Source of the DNA: Texcoconibacillus texcoconensis
GTDB taxonomy: Bacteria > Bacillota > Bacilli > Bacillales > Salisediminibacteriaceae
NCBI RefSeq assembly: GCF_014202575.1
Contig: NZ_JACHHB010000006.1
Coordinates: 1-64,000, forward strand
DNA length: 64,000 nt
Direction of reading: 5' to 3'
In this document: positions 1-7,379 of the stretch, one piece after another
How positions within the stretch are numbered: the stretch's first letter is position 1
Layout: each line of letters opens with the position of its first letter
Translations under genes and position numbers: made by a program
Notes under the pieces: generated by a model
The model's input: only the letters and a program-made list of their open reading frames with translations
Told to the model about the DNA's origin: nothing
The model's database searches: none

Positions 1-89
1 CGGATATTATGCAAAGTAAAATTCAATTAGATTATTCATTTTATGCGGTTTTTAATTACTTACTTAGCATAATTACTTTCTTGGCATAA

Positions 90-785
90 GGTGGGATAGC
101 ATCTCCGATACTAGCAAATGTATACCTCCACTATGTGCTAGACCTCTGGTTTGAAAAGAAGGTGAAGAAAGAATGTAGAGGGCAAGCCCATATCGTTAGA
201 TATGCGGATGATTTTGTCTGTTGTTTTCAATACCAACAAGATGCCTACAAATTCTTTGGGAAATTAAAAGAAAGACTTAGACAATTTCATCTTGAGATCG
301 CTGAAGATAAATCCAAAGTCATTCCTTTCGGAAAGTTTGCCGAAGAAAATTGCCAACGTAAAGGACAAAAGAAGCCTCCTACATTCGACTTCCTTGGATT
401 CACGCACTATTGCAGTAACAGTAAGGCAGGCAAATTCCGTGTGAAGAGGAAAACAGACAAAAAGAAAATGAGCAATAAACTGAAGCAAACCAAAGTTTGG
501 TTAAAGAAGAACCGAAACATGAATATCCATGAAATCATGGATCGGATGAAACGCTCATTGGTAGGATATTATAACTACTATTGTATCACTGATAATATCC
601 ACTCAGTAGATGAATTCAAAGACAAAATCCAGTTACTGCTATTCAAATGGCTAAACAGACGAAGTCAACGAAAATCATTTACTTGGGACAAATTTAACTT
701 ATTCCTCAAGAAGAATCCACTACCGAAACCGAAGGTTAAGGTGAACATCTATAATTTCCGAACTGAAATTAGTTATATTACTTGA
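90..785 (+). pseudogene. Group II intron reverse transcriptase/maturase, 5'-truncated
   Basis: This is the C-terminal part of a group II intron-encoded reverse transcriptase. The frame opens just after a TAA at 87-89 with the RT motif GGIASPILANVYLH, followed by the catalytic YADDFVCC motif, an FDFLGFTHY segment and the thumb/maturase (X) region ending in FRTEISYIT. The upstream frame, encoding the finger motifs, is missing: sequence before about position 85 has no RT similarity that I can see. No C-terminal HNH endonuclease domain is present. The YADD catalytic pair is intact, but without the fingers the protein cannot be a functional RT. The remnant is directly followed by intron RNA domains V and VI, so it is the 3' half of a real intron cut by deletion or insertion. 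Confidence 0.85.
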
Positions 786-889
786 AGGGTGATAGGAAGA
801 GCCGTATGCGGTAGTACCGCTCGTACGGTTCTGTGAGGGGGGCGGAGCACAATCTACATTTAAGTAGAGAGGCTCCCTCCTACTCGACT
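786..889 (+). ncRNA. Group II intron 3' end (domains V and VI)
   Basis: A canonical 34-nt domain V hairpin is visible at about 799-832. It starts GAGCCGTATG, which includes the catalytic AGC triad, and closes with CGTACGGTTCT. A domain VI-like stem follows at about 841-876, with an unpaired purine stretch for the branch-point A. The 3' splice site is probably at the AC ending CTACTCGAC, near 889. The 5' intron domains I-IV are absent from the window, so this RNA cannot self-splice. What lies directly after the 3' end is a copy of the TTGTAAT-pair repeat found three more times in the next 5 kb. Confidence 0.8.
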
Positions 890-895
890 CGTTAT

Positions 896-927
896 CCGGT
901 TTTGTAATCATATTGTAATAAATGATC
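896..927. repeat. TTGTAAT-pair repeat, copy 1
   Basis: The copy begins CCGGTTTTGTAATC and carries two TTGTAAT words 11 bp apart, followed by a TGATCA-like segment. It abuts the group II intron 3' end and is followed about 45 bp later by a strong terminator hairpin. Related copies lie at 4198, 4916 and 5393. Confidence 0.6.
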
Positions 928-969
928 ACCTTAATGAAGAATATTAGCATCCCTGCTGCCAGGATCCCG

Positions 970-1026
970 ACCCGTTTCTTTACCACTGAACAATCATTTC
1001 AGTAATGAAGAAACGGGTTTTTTTCA
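970..1026 (+). terminator. Rho-independent terminator
   Basis: An ACCCGTTTCTT / AAGAAACGGGT stem with an inner ACTGAA/TTCAGT stem is followed by a T run. It would end transcription coming through the intron remnant. Confidence 0.8.
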
Positions 1027-1186
1027 TTTTGGATTGAATGATCCAATTTCCAATGCTCGAGAAACTAAATCCATATTATCCATATCCTGTCACGAAAGTG
1101 TCGGAAACTATAAAACTAGTAATGTAGTTTTATTAGCGTGAAAGTGATATATTTAATAGAGACAATAAACAAGGCAGGTGAGAGGC

Positions 1187-1574
1187 ATGGCAATGAATGA
1201 GTGGATGATTTTAAATAAGGAAGAATGCGAAGAACTTTTAAAAGAGACGCAGGAAAAGTTCTCTTACCTTAAGGAGGATGAAGAAATCAATGCGAAAGCT
1301 GCCTTCTTTAAAGCGCTTGGTGACGGCACACGCCTTAAAATTGTGTCTTTATTAGCTGTGCGGGAATGTTGCCTTTGCGAGCTGGTCCGAAGCTCTGGAC
1401 AGTGTGAATTCAACGGTGACTCACCATCTTAAACTTTTGGAACGAGGAGATGTTATCCAGTCGCGGAGGGAGGGGAAGTTCACCATATATACATTGAACC
1501 CTTCTATTAAGAATATGGACCTTCTTTTAGGAGGGGAAGACTACTTAGCGTTTGTTCTGTTCAAGAAATTTTAG
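1187..1574 (+). pseudogene. ArsR/SmtB-family metal-sensing regulator, frameshifted
   Basis: The N-terminal frame gives AFFKALGDGTRLKIVSLL then RECCLCELV, which matches the ArsR-family winged helix and its ELCVCDL-type metal-binding helix. It then runs into a short nonsense tail. Removing one C from the CC at 1387-1388 restores LVEALDSVNSTVTHHLKLLE and the wing RREGKFTIYTLN, the normal recognition helix and wing. The gene is therefore a one-base frameshift, or a sequencing error. The start is ATG 1187 (or 1193) behind an AGGTGAG site. The restored frame ends at a stop inside an integrase remnant, so the natural C-terminus is probably also lost. The Cys-rich helix suggests sensing of soft metals or arsenite; the target operon is not in the window. 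Confidence 0.8.
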
Positions 1575-1720
1575 GACATGAATCTATACAGACCACCGAA
1601 GGATATACACTAAGGAAGCGAAGATATTGTGAACATGCTGCATTAAAGGTTAGAAAAACAGAGAAGTGCAGGTTTAAAAATTTGTATCAGAAAGTAAAAT
1701 CACAAAACATCTATAAATGA
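1556..1720 (+). pseudogene. Tyrosine recombinase C-terminal remnant
   Basis: In the frame ending at the TGA at 1718-1720 there is VQEILGHESIQTTEGYT. This is the box II region of phage-type integrases, LxxxxGH....TxxYT, with the nucleophilic Tyr. Only about the last 55 codons remain, and no start or catalytic Arg region is present. It overlaps the end of the broken arsR-like gene in another frame, which places a recombination or deletion junction near 1550. Confidence 0.65.
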
Positions 1721-1797
1721 TTTGATTATCAAAAGTCATTTATTACCTAGTGTTGAAACTGTATGATATTAAAATTTGATAACTTAGGAGTGATACT

Positions 1798-2205
1798 TTG
1801 AGGTTATTATTTTTGAGTGTTTTTTCAATCGTTATACTAATAGCATGTACCCAAACAGTGCCAAAGGATGAATTGGTTGATAACAAGACACTACCGGACC
1901 CATTCACAGGTTATTACACACTGTATGCAGTTGTAGAAAATGATGATTACAGGGACAATCATGAACTAGATGCTATTAACGAATCATTAAGCGAAGAAAG
2001 TAGAAAATATCTTTATGATAGAGGTATAGTTTGGACTTGGGATAGACGTGTTGAAAACATTATATATGATTATACAGGGAAATTTGATATTGAAAGTTAC
2101 CCTACCTTTCTAGTTTTCGATACCGATGAATTAATTTTACAAACGACTGACATTAATGAAGTTGAAGAATTTGTATCTACAAACAAACCTGATCGGAGAG
2201 AGTAA
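1798..2205 (+). CDS. Small lipoprotein, unknown function
   Basis: This encodes a 135-residue protein with a lipoprotein signal peptide, hydrophobic from LLFLSVFSIVILIAC with the Cys as the lipidation site. The start is TTG, 8 bp after a good AGGAG site, and no better in-frame start exists. The mature part is acidic and ends in YPTFLVFDTDELILQTTD, which resembles the last strands of a thioredoxin-like fold, but there is no CxxC. It is expected on the outer face of the membrane. The family is not recognised. It sits alone between decayed mobile sequence and another secreted orphan. Confidence 0.7.
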   Translation: MRLLFLSVFSIVILIACTQTVPKDELVDNKTLPDPFTGYYTLYAVVENDDYRDNHELDAINESLSEESRKYLYDRGIVWTWDRRVENIIYDYTGKFDIESYPTFLVFDTDELILQTTDINEVEEFVSTNKPDRRE

Positions 2206-2422
2206 AACACCCAAAATCTATCGTCTTATTTATACTTCAAATCATGGAGTATCTGTAAATACCTTTTCCGATCTAAAATATCTTAGTTAGAGGTGATCAT
2301 TTGATGAAGACCTTGTTAGCAAATTTAACTTGAAATTATTGTGATGCAAAGAAAAAAGTTTTCACTTTCACTATTTAGGAAGAGAAGACCCAAAAACTTG
2401 AAAATTATTTGGAGGAGATAGT

Positions 2423-3568
2423 ATGAAAAAAATCATCCCATTAACAACATTACTTGTACTAGCGATTAACCCGTATGTCCCATTTGCTGAGTCAGAAGGG
2501 ACAGATGTTTTTCTGCCAAGCGAAGGAATATTAAATGAATCGACGCATGAAATTAAACAAACCTCTGATGATACAATTGAGCATACTTTTACTGATGGTT
2601 TTGAAGTTACTGGTAATACTAGAATTAAAGATGACGAAATTAACGGTAATCTAGTTATTCCTTCTAAAAACGAACGATATAAAATCGAAGGAAACTTAAA
2701 CAACGAAGAAACTAATAAAACTGATGAAACTGATGTTTATACGGGAAACGTTACAAACGATGACGAGTTAAAGTTTGAGGCATTTGTATATAATAACGAT
2801 AATGGAGAAAAAATTGCTTCAATTAATATATTTGATTTAGTTGAAGAGGATGGAAATGTTGAGAGAAAATCCCCATTCACTATAATTCTTGATTATAATA
2901 ACAATCAGAAAATCGAAACATATGATGAAAACATAATTTTTGATCAACCTATCACTTCGGATTCTGAAAGGGAGGTTTCCATTCTAACTGACGGTAGCTT
3001 AGGATCAATTACTGGAACAACCGGAAGATATATGCGTACAGAAACTCAGGCCTGGGAAGATGAATACGATGCTGGTGGGAATCATACACCATGGAGAGTA
3101 GGAGCATTTACTGAACCTGATAATGCCAAACAAACAGCATCTAATCCTGATTTTGTTAATGAAGTAAGAGTTCATGATCTAAGTATTGATGTAAGTGGTG
3201 ATTCATACACTACCTTTGCTGCTGCAAAACCTCTAGATAACAGTCACTCATCTTTTGATATACCTTTCATTATAGATCATTCTCTTGATGATATATCTGT
3301 TTATTTAAGCTCTGTTTCTGTCGATGCTAGTTCTTCAGGGTGGAACGTAGCATATGATTGGCATGGTGGCTTTGCTTCAAAAGATGCCTACGGTTTAGAG
3401 TATGGAGAGTCCGATGGTTTAATTGCTGAATCAAAGTTATCTTGGAGTACACAAGCTTCAGGGGATTTCCTGAATCTAGATCAAGAAATTGATATGACAT
3501 ATGAGTTGTTTGGAGATATTCGTGAATACCATACAACATCAACTAGTCATACTGTTTATTATCAATAA
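2423..3568 (+). CDS. Secreted protein, unknown function
   Basis: This is a 381-residue protein with a Sec signal peptide (MKKIIPLTTLLVLAINPYVPFAES, cleavage near AES). It has a perfect GGAGGAG site 7 bp before the ATG. The mature protein is acidic, rich in Asp, Asn, Thr and Ser, and has no Cys, which suits extracellular exposure in a saline niche. No catalytic motif or known repeat is evident. The aromatic C-terminal half (WGS-free, with SWSTQASGDFLNLDQEI) looks like a beta-rich domain. Function is unknown. Confidence 0.75.
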   Translation: MKKIIPLTTLLVLAINPYVPFAESEGTDVFLPSEGILNESTHEIKQTSDDTIEHTFTDGFEVTGNTRIKDDEINGNLVIPSKNERYKIEGNLNNEETNKTDETDVYTGNVTNDDELKFEAFVYNNDNGEKIASINIFDLVEEDGNVERKSPFTIILDYNNNQKIETYDENIIFDQPITSDSEREVSILTDGSLGSITGTTGRYMRTETQAWEDEYDAGGNHTPWRVGAFTEPDNAKQTASNPDFVNEVRVHDLSIDVSGDSYTTFAAAKPLDNSHSSFDIPFIIDHSLDDISVYLSSVSVDASSSGWNVAYDWHGGFASKDAYGLEYGESDGLIAESKLSWSTQASGDFLNLDQEIDMTYELFGDIREYHTTSTSHTVYYQ

Positions 3569-3583
3569 TCGAGCACATTATAA

Positions 3584-3727
3584 AAAATAAGTCATGTCTT
3601 CTCTTTTACTATTAGGGAGCGTAAAAATGGTGATCCGACTGCTCGACTTGTGATTTTTTTTGATAGTGATCCTCTAGAAGAAGATAAAACTATAATGGTT
3701 ATAACAATACTACCACCTGATTATTAA
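3584..3727 (+). pseudogene. Orphan coding fragment, C-terminal end
   Basis: The open frame contains FSFTIRERKNGDPTARLVI then FFDSDPLEEDKTIMVIT and ends LPPDY-stop. It reads like the last two strands of a globular domain, but it has no start codon or ribosome site. It lies between the secreted orphan gene and a terminator. I do not recognise the family, and coding potential is judged only from residue composition. Confidence 0.3.
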
Positions 3728-3743
3728 AATAATTACTTACATA

Positions 3744-3786
3744 AAACGAATGACCTTTTCATATTTGAAAAAGTCATTCGTTTTTG
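3744..3786. terminator. Terminator hairpin
   Basis: AACGAATGAC pairs with GTCATTCGTT, followed by a T run and preceded by an A-rich stretch. It can work in both directions. Confidence 0.75.
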
Positions 3787-3862
3787 TTCCGGATTAAATA
3801 TAAATTAAGGGATATGCCTTATTTGGAGTACTTTATGTAAGCATAAACCTCTATGTTACTAT

Positions 3863-4108
3863 TTAGTTATCTGTCACCCCGAAAGCTTCACGTAATTTCT
3901 CTTCAAAGTTATCATCAACGAACTCTTTAATAAACTTAGATTTTTTCTCCAAATCTTCTTCTTTTCTGAACCACCCCACCCGCTTTATTCGATCTTCTTC
4001 AGGTTTTTGACTCCAAATTTTTTCAGCTTCTTTTTCTAATGATCTTTCTATTTTTTTTCGAGTGATAATTTCATTGACTCTATTTTCTCTTTCTTTAATC
4101 CGGTCCAT
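3863..4108 (-). CDS. Charged helical protein, possibly N-terminally truncated
   Basis: An 81-residue frame from ATG encodes a highly charged, helix-rich protein (KERENRVNEIITRKKIERS, ending FGVTDN) with no membrane segment. The same frame stays open upstream to 4226, reading NSANWIRPRASKEQYESI then LQRISEPKSQEQLE directly into the Met. That upstream part looks protein-like but has no start codon, and its first codons lie in the repeat at 4198-4282. I see no ribosome site before ATG 4108. The gene is therefore probably the 3' part of a longer gene cut by the repeat, or it uses a non-standard start. Function is unknown. Confidence 0.45.
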   Translation of the reverse strand: MDRIKERENRVNEIITRKKIERSLEKEAEKIWSQKPEEDRIKRVGWFRKEEDLEKKSKFIKEFVDDNFEEKLREAFGVTDN

Positions 4109-4197
4109 TTCTAACTGTTCTTGACTTTTTGGTTCCGAAATTCTTTGTAATATGCTTTCATATTGCTCTTTGGAAGCGCGGGGACGGATCCAGTTAG

Positions 4198-4282
4198 CCG
4201 AATTTGTAATGATGTTGTAATCATTTTAACTAATGAACTCAGAAAAGTAATCGCGCTGCTAACAAAAAGCATACAAATTCGG
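4198..4282. repeat. TTGTAAT-pair repeat, copy 2, with inverted ends
   Basis: The left end CCGAATTTGTAATGATG and the right end, read on the other strand, CCGAATTTGTATGC form imperfect terminal inverted repeats around an 85-bp unit. TTGTAAT occurs twice in the left end. The unit overlaps the 5' side of the truncated minus-strand gene. No clear target duplication is seen. Confidence 0.55.
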
Positions 4283-4293
4283 GAATTCAAGAG

Positions 4294-4325
4294 GTGGCTA
4301 TAGGCGCATTGCCCATAGCCATTTT
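4294..4325. terminator. Hairpin after repeat copy 2
   Basis: GGCTAT-GGC pairs with GCC-ATAGCC around a short loop, followed by ATTTTC on the plus strand. The T run is weak, so termination is only possible. Confidence 0.4.
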
Positions 4326-4468
4326 CTAAAATGGTTATAAGGGATTGTTTGAATACAAAATGGAAATAAATGATGCACTAATTTGTCTTTATTTCCTAAA
4401 AACCCCCAGAATAAAGTATAATAAACAATATATGAAGGACATGCGGTAGAAAAAAAGGAGAAATAGCT

Positions 4469-4888
4469 ATGACTGAGAACGGGAATGAATGGTGGAATAA
4501 AGTTCTAAAAAAGATTAGTAACGAAATATCTAAACCAAGCTTTGAAACATGGTTCGCTAACACTGAAGCGGAGATTGAGGGTAATACTGTTATTGTTAAA
4601 GCTTCAAATGCATTTGCAGCAGATTGGATTGAAAATCGCTATAAGGATGTCATTTTCAAGACAGTAAAAGAACTGATGGGAGAGGGTTATGAAGTTCATG
4701 TAGATAATAGCGATAAAGCTGATATGAGAAGTGAACCTTCATCGAGTTTATCTGAATACGAGGAATTAAAAAGACTGACTAGAGAAACGGTCGATCAAGT
4801 TTCTGAACTCATTGAAATAAATAAACTGCAAAACGAAAAAATAGAAGCACTTGAAAAACGAATAAGTCAACTTGAAGCTGAGAAATAG
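4469..4888 (+). CDS. Stand-alone DnaA domain I protein with coiled coil
   Basis: This 139-residue protein has in residues 7-75 the DnaA N-terminal domain pattern: WWNKVLKKISNEISKPSFET, WFANTEAEIEGN, then NAFAADWIENRYKDVI. This matches DnaA domain I (LWxxvLxxIexxlskPSFeTWF). The AAA+ and DNA-binding domains of DnaA are absent. The C-terminal half (about 90-139) is a predicted coiled coil (ELIEINKLQNEKIEALEKRI). An AAGGAG site precedes the ATG. In Bacillus, domain I mediates DnaA self-assembly and is the target of SirA, so a lone copy could modulate initiation or serve an element's own replication. That role is inference. It lies in the accessory zone, not next to dnaA. Confidence 0.8.
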   Translation: MTENGNEWWNKVLKKISNEISKPSFETWFANTEAEIEGNTVIVKASNAFAADWIENRYKDVIFKTVKELMGEGYEVHVDNSDKADMRSEPSSSLSEYEELKRLTRETVDQVSELIEINKLQNEKIEALEKRISQLEAEK

Positions 4889-4915
4889 CGAAGCGAAGGG
4901 ACAGTTTTCGCTTGC

Positions 4916-5058
4916 CCGATTTTGTAATGATGTTGTAATAGTGATCAACAATCAACCCACCTGCACATTTATATTGTTCAGGTGGGTTTGGCACTCATAA
5001 TTTTCGAGTGTCAGTAGAATGAAGTTGTAGTGTGCTTACAAAAAGCATAAAAATACGG
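4916..5058. repeat. TTGTAAT-pair repeat, copy 3, enclosing a terminator
   Basis: The left end CCGATTTTGTAATGATG carries the TTGTAAT pair. The right end read on the other strand, CCGTATTTTTATGC, mirrors it. The 143-bp unit encloses a strong terminator and sits between the DnaA-domain gene and a small minus-strand gene, whose stop codon is just outside the right end. Confidence 0.55.
4954..4990 (+). terminator. Terminator inside repeat copy 3
   Basis: AACCCACCTG pairs with CAGGTGGGTT, ending in TTT. It is placed to end the DnaA-domain-I transcript. Confidence 0.75.
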
Positions 5059-5062
5059 AAGG

Positions 5063-5257
5063 CTATTTACGAATTACGATGAAGTCCTTATCGAACCCCT
5101 TCAACTCAGGTAGGAACTCTTCCAGCTCATATTTAGTCATTTGGTTGTTTTCCTTATTATTTAGGAAAACCCCACTTTCTGGATTATCAAAAGAAACTTG
5201 AATTCCAAACTTTTCTGCTAGTTCTATAGCTTTTGTTTTGTCTAGAGAGGAATTCAT
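5063..5257 (-). CDS. Small hypothetical protein
   Basis: A 64-residue soluble protein (KTKAIELAEKFGIQVSFDN ... KGFDKDFIVIRK) with a very strong GGGGAGGG site before the ATG, which supports real expression. No Cys, signal or membrane segment is present. The N-terminal helix followed by short strands suggests a small alpha/beta domain. The family is not recognised. It may be an accessory cassette of the repeat-flanked zone. Confidence 0.6.
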   Translation of the reverse strand: MNSSLDKTKAIELAEKFGIQVSFDNPESGVFLNNKENNQMTKYELEEFLPELKGFDKDFIVIRK

Positions 5258-5392
5258 TTTAACCCTCCCCTTATTAAAATCATATTATTTTAACCAAAAT
5301 ACCTTGGTACTTTACGTTTCTTAGTGTGTTACTCAGGGTATTCAAATAACAAACAAATATTCGGAATGAAACAAAGAGATGAATTTAATTAG

Positions 5393-5418
5393 CCAGATTT
5401 GTAATCTCACTGCAATTA
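5393..5418. repeat. TTGTAAT-pair repeat, copy 4, degenerate
   Basis: CCAGATTTGTAATC is followed by TGCAAT at the usual 11-bp distance. A terminator follows within 40 bp, as in copies 1 and 3. Sequence resembling the right end of copies 2 and 3 (ACAAATATTCGG) lies just upstream near 5353-5364. Confidence 0.45.
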
Positions 5419-5452
5419 TTCAGTGAAATTTATGGTGTATTTATTACCATAG

Positions 5453-5500
5453 ACCACCTGAACATGGATATCATTCATGATCAGGTGGTTTTCTTTTTCT
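5453..5500 (+). terminator. Terminator after repeat copy 4
   Basis: ACCACCTG pairs with CAGGTGGT around an AT-rich loop, followed by TTTTCTTTTTCT. The stem resembles the one inside copy 3. Confidence 0.7.
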
Positions 5501-5605
5501 AATGTCAAATGGAGAGAACATCAATGATATTGAAGGTATTTCGTTCAGTTTGTCGAATATTGTAATGGGGTAAAAGGAAATTGTAGAGGTTGAAGAGCAA
5601 AAATA

Positions 5606-5661
5606 AAAGGAGCTTTTACAATGGGTTGGGATTAACCTCAATCATCCATTGCGGCTCCTTT
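5606..5661 (+). promoter_or_regulatory. Hairpin enclosing a ribosome site and tetrapeptide reading frame
   Basis: AAAGGAGC pairs with GCTCCTTT, and inside it CAATGG pairs with CCATTG. The left arm is itself a ribosome site placed 8 bp before ATG GGT TGG GAT TAA, a four-codon frame (MGWD). No T run follows the stem, so it is not an ordinary terminator. It lies about 185 bp before the arginine-deiminase-like gene and could be a leader. The role is unproven. Confidence 0.35.
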
Positions 5662-5846
5662 GATATCAATATTGTTACGATGTTATGGCATATTATATAA
5701 ATGTTTTGAAACGAAGTCAATGAACCTGAGTGTGGTAAAAGGGAATACAGAAACGAACCTACATCTTCTTATTCAAACGATCATGAATGTTCACAGCTAT
5801 GATATACATATATTCCAAGGGTTCAAATGACGCTGGAGGTGATAAT

Positions 5847-6794
5847 GTGAAAAGTGGTATCAAAGTCCAGGGAGAGCGTTGGTTTCCGTCTGAACAGACG
5901 TTTTCCGATGAGATGAAAGATTTGTGGGGCGATTGGTATTGTGATTCGGAGGTTGGCAAGCTGAGAGCGGTGCTCATGCATCGTCCGGGTGAGGAGATTG
6001 ATGGTGTAACAGCGGAAAACTATGAAACGTATCGTTTTCGTGGTGTGATGGATCCTGAAAAAGCACGCCAGCAACAAGATGAACTTGCAAACATTTACCG
6101 TGCTCACGGTGTTGATGTTTATTATGTAGAAAATCAACGTAAAGATCGCCCGAATGCGTATTTTATGCGTGACTTAATGTTTATGACGCCAGAAGGGGCG
6201 ATTGTGTGTCGGCCGGCGATTCCTGCGCGTCGTGGTGAGGAAAAGGCGGTTGCGCGCACGTTGGCAACACTTGGTGTGCCGATTTTGAAAACGATAAACG
6301 GTGCCGGTTATTTTGAAGGCGCGAGCGCGATGTGGATAAACCGCGACACGGTTGTGATCGGCACTGGGAGCCGCACAAATGAAGCGGGGGCACAACAAGT
6401 TGAACATGAACTTCGCAACATTGGCGTGAGTAATATCATTCGGACGGAAATTCCCTATGGTTCGATACATCTGGATGGTTATATGAACATGGTGGATACG
6501 GACAAGATGATCGTTTTCCCATGGCACTTAGGGTATGATTGTGCGCAGGTGCTTATGGATCAAGGGATTGAGTTGATTGAATTAACGAACATAGAAGAGA
6601 TTAAGCAAGGGATGGCGATCAATCTTGTGGCGATTGAGCCTGGGAAGGTGGTGGCGCCTGCGGGGTGTCCTGAGACGCGGGCGACGCTTGAACGGCATGG
6701 TATTGAGGTGATTGAGGTAGGGTTGGATGAGGTGATGAAAGGGTGGGGGGCGGTCCACTGTATGACGGCGTTTTTGAAGCGTGATCCGGTGTGA
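5847..6794 (+). CDS. Arginine deiminase / amidinotransferase-family hydrolase
   Basis: This 315-residue protein belongs to the guanidino-group-modifying superfamily (arginine deiminase, dimethylarginine dimethylaminohydrolase, amidinotransferase). Visible signature positions are the substrate-side MRDLMFMTPEG, the acidic FEGAS near residue 155, the HLDGYMN catalytic His/Asp near 207, and the nucleophilic Cys in GAVHCMTAFLKRD near 303. It would hydrolyse or transfer the amidine group of a free guanidino compound in the cytoplasm. The exact substrate cannot be read from sequence. GTG 5847 is preferred because GGAGGTGAT precedes it; an upstream ATG frame lacks a ribosome site. It lacks arcB/arcC neighbours, so it is not part of a standard arginine fermentation operon. 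The last third is strikingly G/T-rich compared with the first. Confidence 0.8.
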   Translation: MKSGIKVQGERWFPSEQTFSDEMKDLWGDWYCDSEVGKLRAVLMHRPGEEIDGVTAENYETYRFRGVMDPEKARQQQDELANIYRAHGVDVYYVENQRKDRPNAYFMRDLMFMTPEGAIVCRPAIPARRGEEKAVARTLATLGVPILKTINGAGYFEGASAMWINRDTVVIGTGSRTNEAGAQQVEHELRNIGVSNIIRTEIPYGSIHLDGYMNMVDTDKMIVFPWHLGYDCAQVLMDQGIELIELTNIEEIKQGMAINLVAIEPGKVVAPAGCPETRATLERHGIEVIEVGLDEVMKGWGAVHCMTAFLKRDPV

Positions 6795-6883
6795 TGTTTT
6801 TCGACATAACGTCTTATAATCTATTATCCAAATAATGAACTGATAGGAAAGTCGTGGTAAGCTAGAGAAAAGGAGGTGTGAGG

Positions 6884-7087
6884 ATGGATATCACAGGTGC
6901 GTCGATCGGAATGGCTTTAAATGAGGCGCAAGGGAAAGCGAATACTGCGCTTATGAAGCAGGCGTTGGATACGGGGGATCAACAGACCGACATGATTAAG
7001 GATATGATGCAACAAAACCAAGATCAGCCGCGTCAGCAGCATGCAATTGAACCTGGCAAGGGTGGCAGTATTGATGTGTCTATTTAA
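6884..7087 (+). CDS. YjfB-family putative motility protein
   Basis: A 67-residue protein starting MDITGASIGMALNEAQGKA, continuing ALMKQALDTGDQQTDMIKDM and ending GGSIDVSI. This matches the YjfB family (N-terminal MDIaxlSmaLsqa, C-terminal GxsiDisv), which in Bacillus belongs to the SigD motility regulon. The start is ATG 6884, 7 bp after AGGAGG. It forms a single-gene unit closed by a terminator. Function in the family is not established beyond co-regulation with flagella. Confidence 0.75.
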   Translation: MDITGASIGMALNEAQGKANTALMKQALDTGDQQTDMIKDMMQQNQDQPRQQHAIEPGKGGSIDVSI

Positions 7088-7110
7088 TTAAAAAGGTGAA
7101 TAACAAGAAC

Positions 7111-7177
7111 AGCCCGTTCTTCCTATTATGACTCACTGTTTTGTTAAACGTGAGGGTCAGGGAGGGCGGGCTTTTTG
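7111..7177 (+). terminator. Terminator after yjfB-like gene
   Basis: AGCCCG pairs with CGGGCT at the base of a longer stem-loop, followed by TTTTTG. Confidence 0.7.
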
Positions 7178-7292
7178 TGTTTTCTAAAATCGTTGTTTGT
7201 GATGGCAAATCCCGTCACTCGTTATGTCAGACGTACTGGCGTTATGATAACCGTCTGTGTGATTCGGTAATCTTACGGTAGTAATAAGGGTT

Positions 7293-7315
7293 ACGTCATG
7301 GAATTTGACGTTTTT
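7293..7315 (+). promoter_or_regulatory. Terminator-like hairpin ahead of the sulfur-relay operon
   Basis: ACGTCA pairs with TGACGT around a 7-nt loop, followed by TTTTATG. It is too small to be a confident terminator. It could end read-through or form part of a leader if transcription starts further upstream. The rest of 7178-7426 shows no recognisable SAM or T-box elements. Confidence 0.3.
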
Positions 7316-7379
7316 ATGTCTTATTTCAATATCTATTCACTTCGATATTCCTTTAAAGTAAGATGATAACAGGTATAGT

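Noticed and set aside
4194-4265. GTTAGCC ... GCTAAC around repeat copy 2, considered as an integron attC site
   Set aside because: The core order is reversed relative to attC (RYYYAAC first, GTTRRRY last), position 6 breaks the consensus, and no integron integrase is present.
4809-4994. Minus-strand frame through the terminator and repeat copy 3
   Set aside because: It is antisense to the DnaA-domain gene and arises from the terminator and repeat sequence; no ribosome site.
5787-5846. Upstream ATG extension of the guanidino hydrolase
   Set aside because: No ribosome site, and the added 20 residues do not look like the family; GTG 5847 has a strong site.
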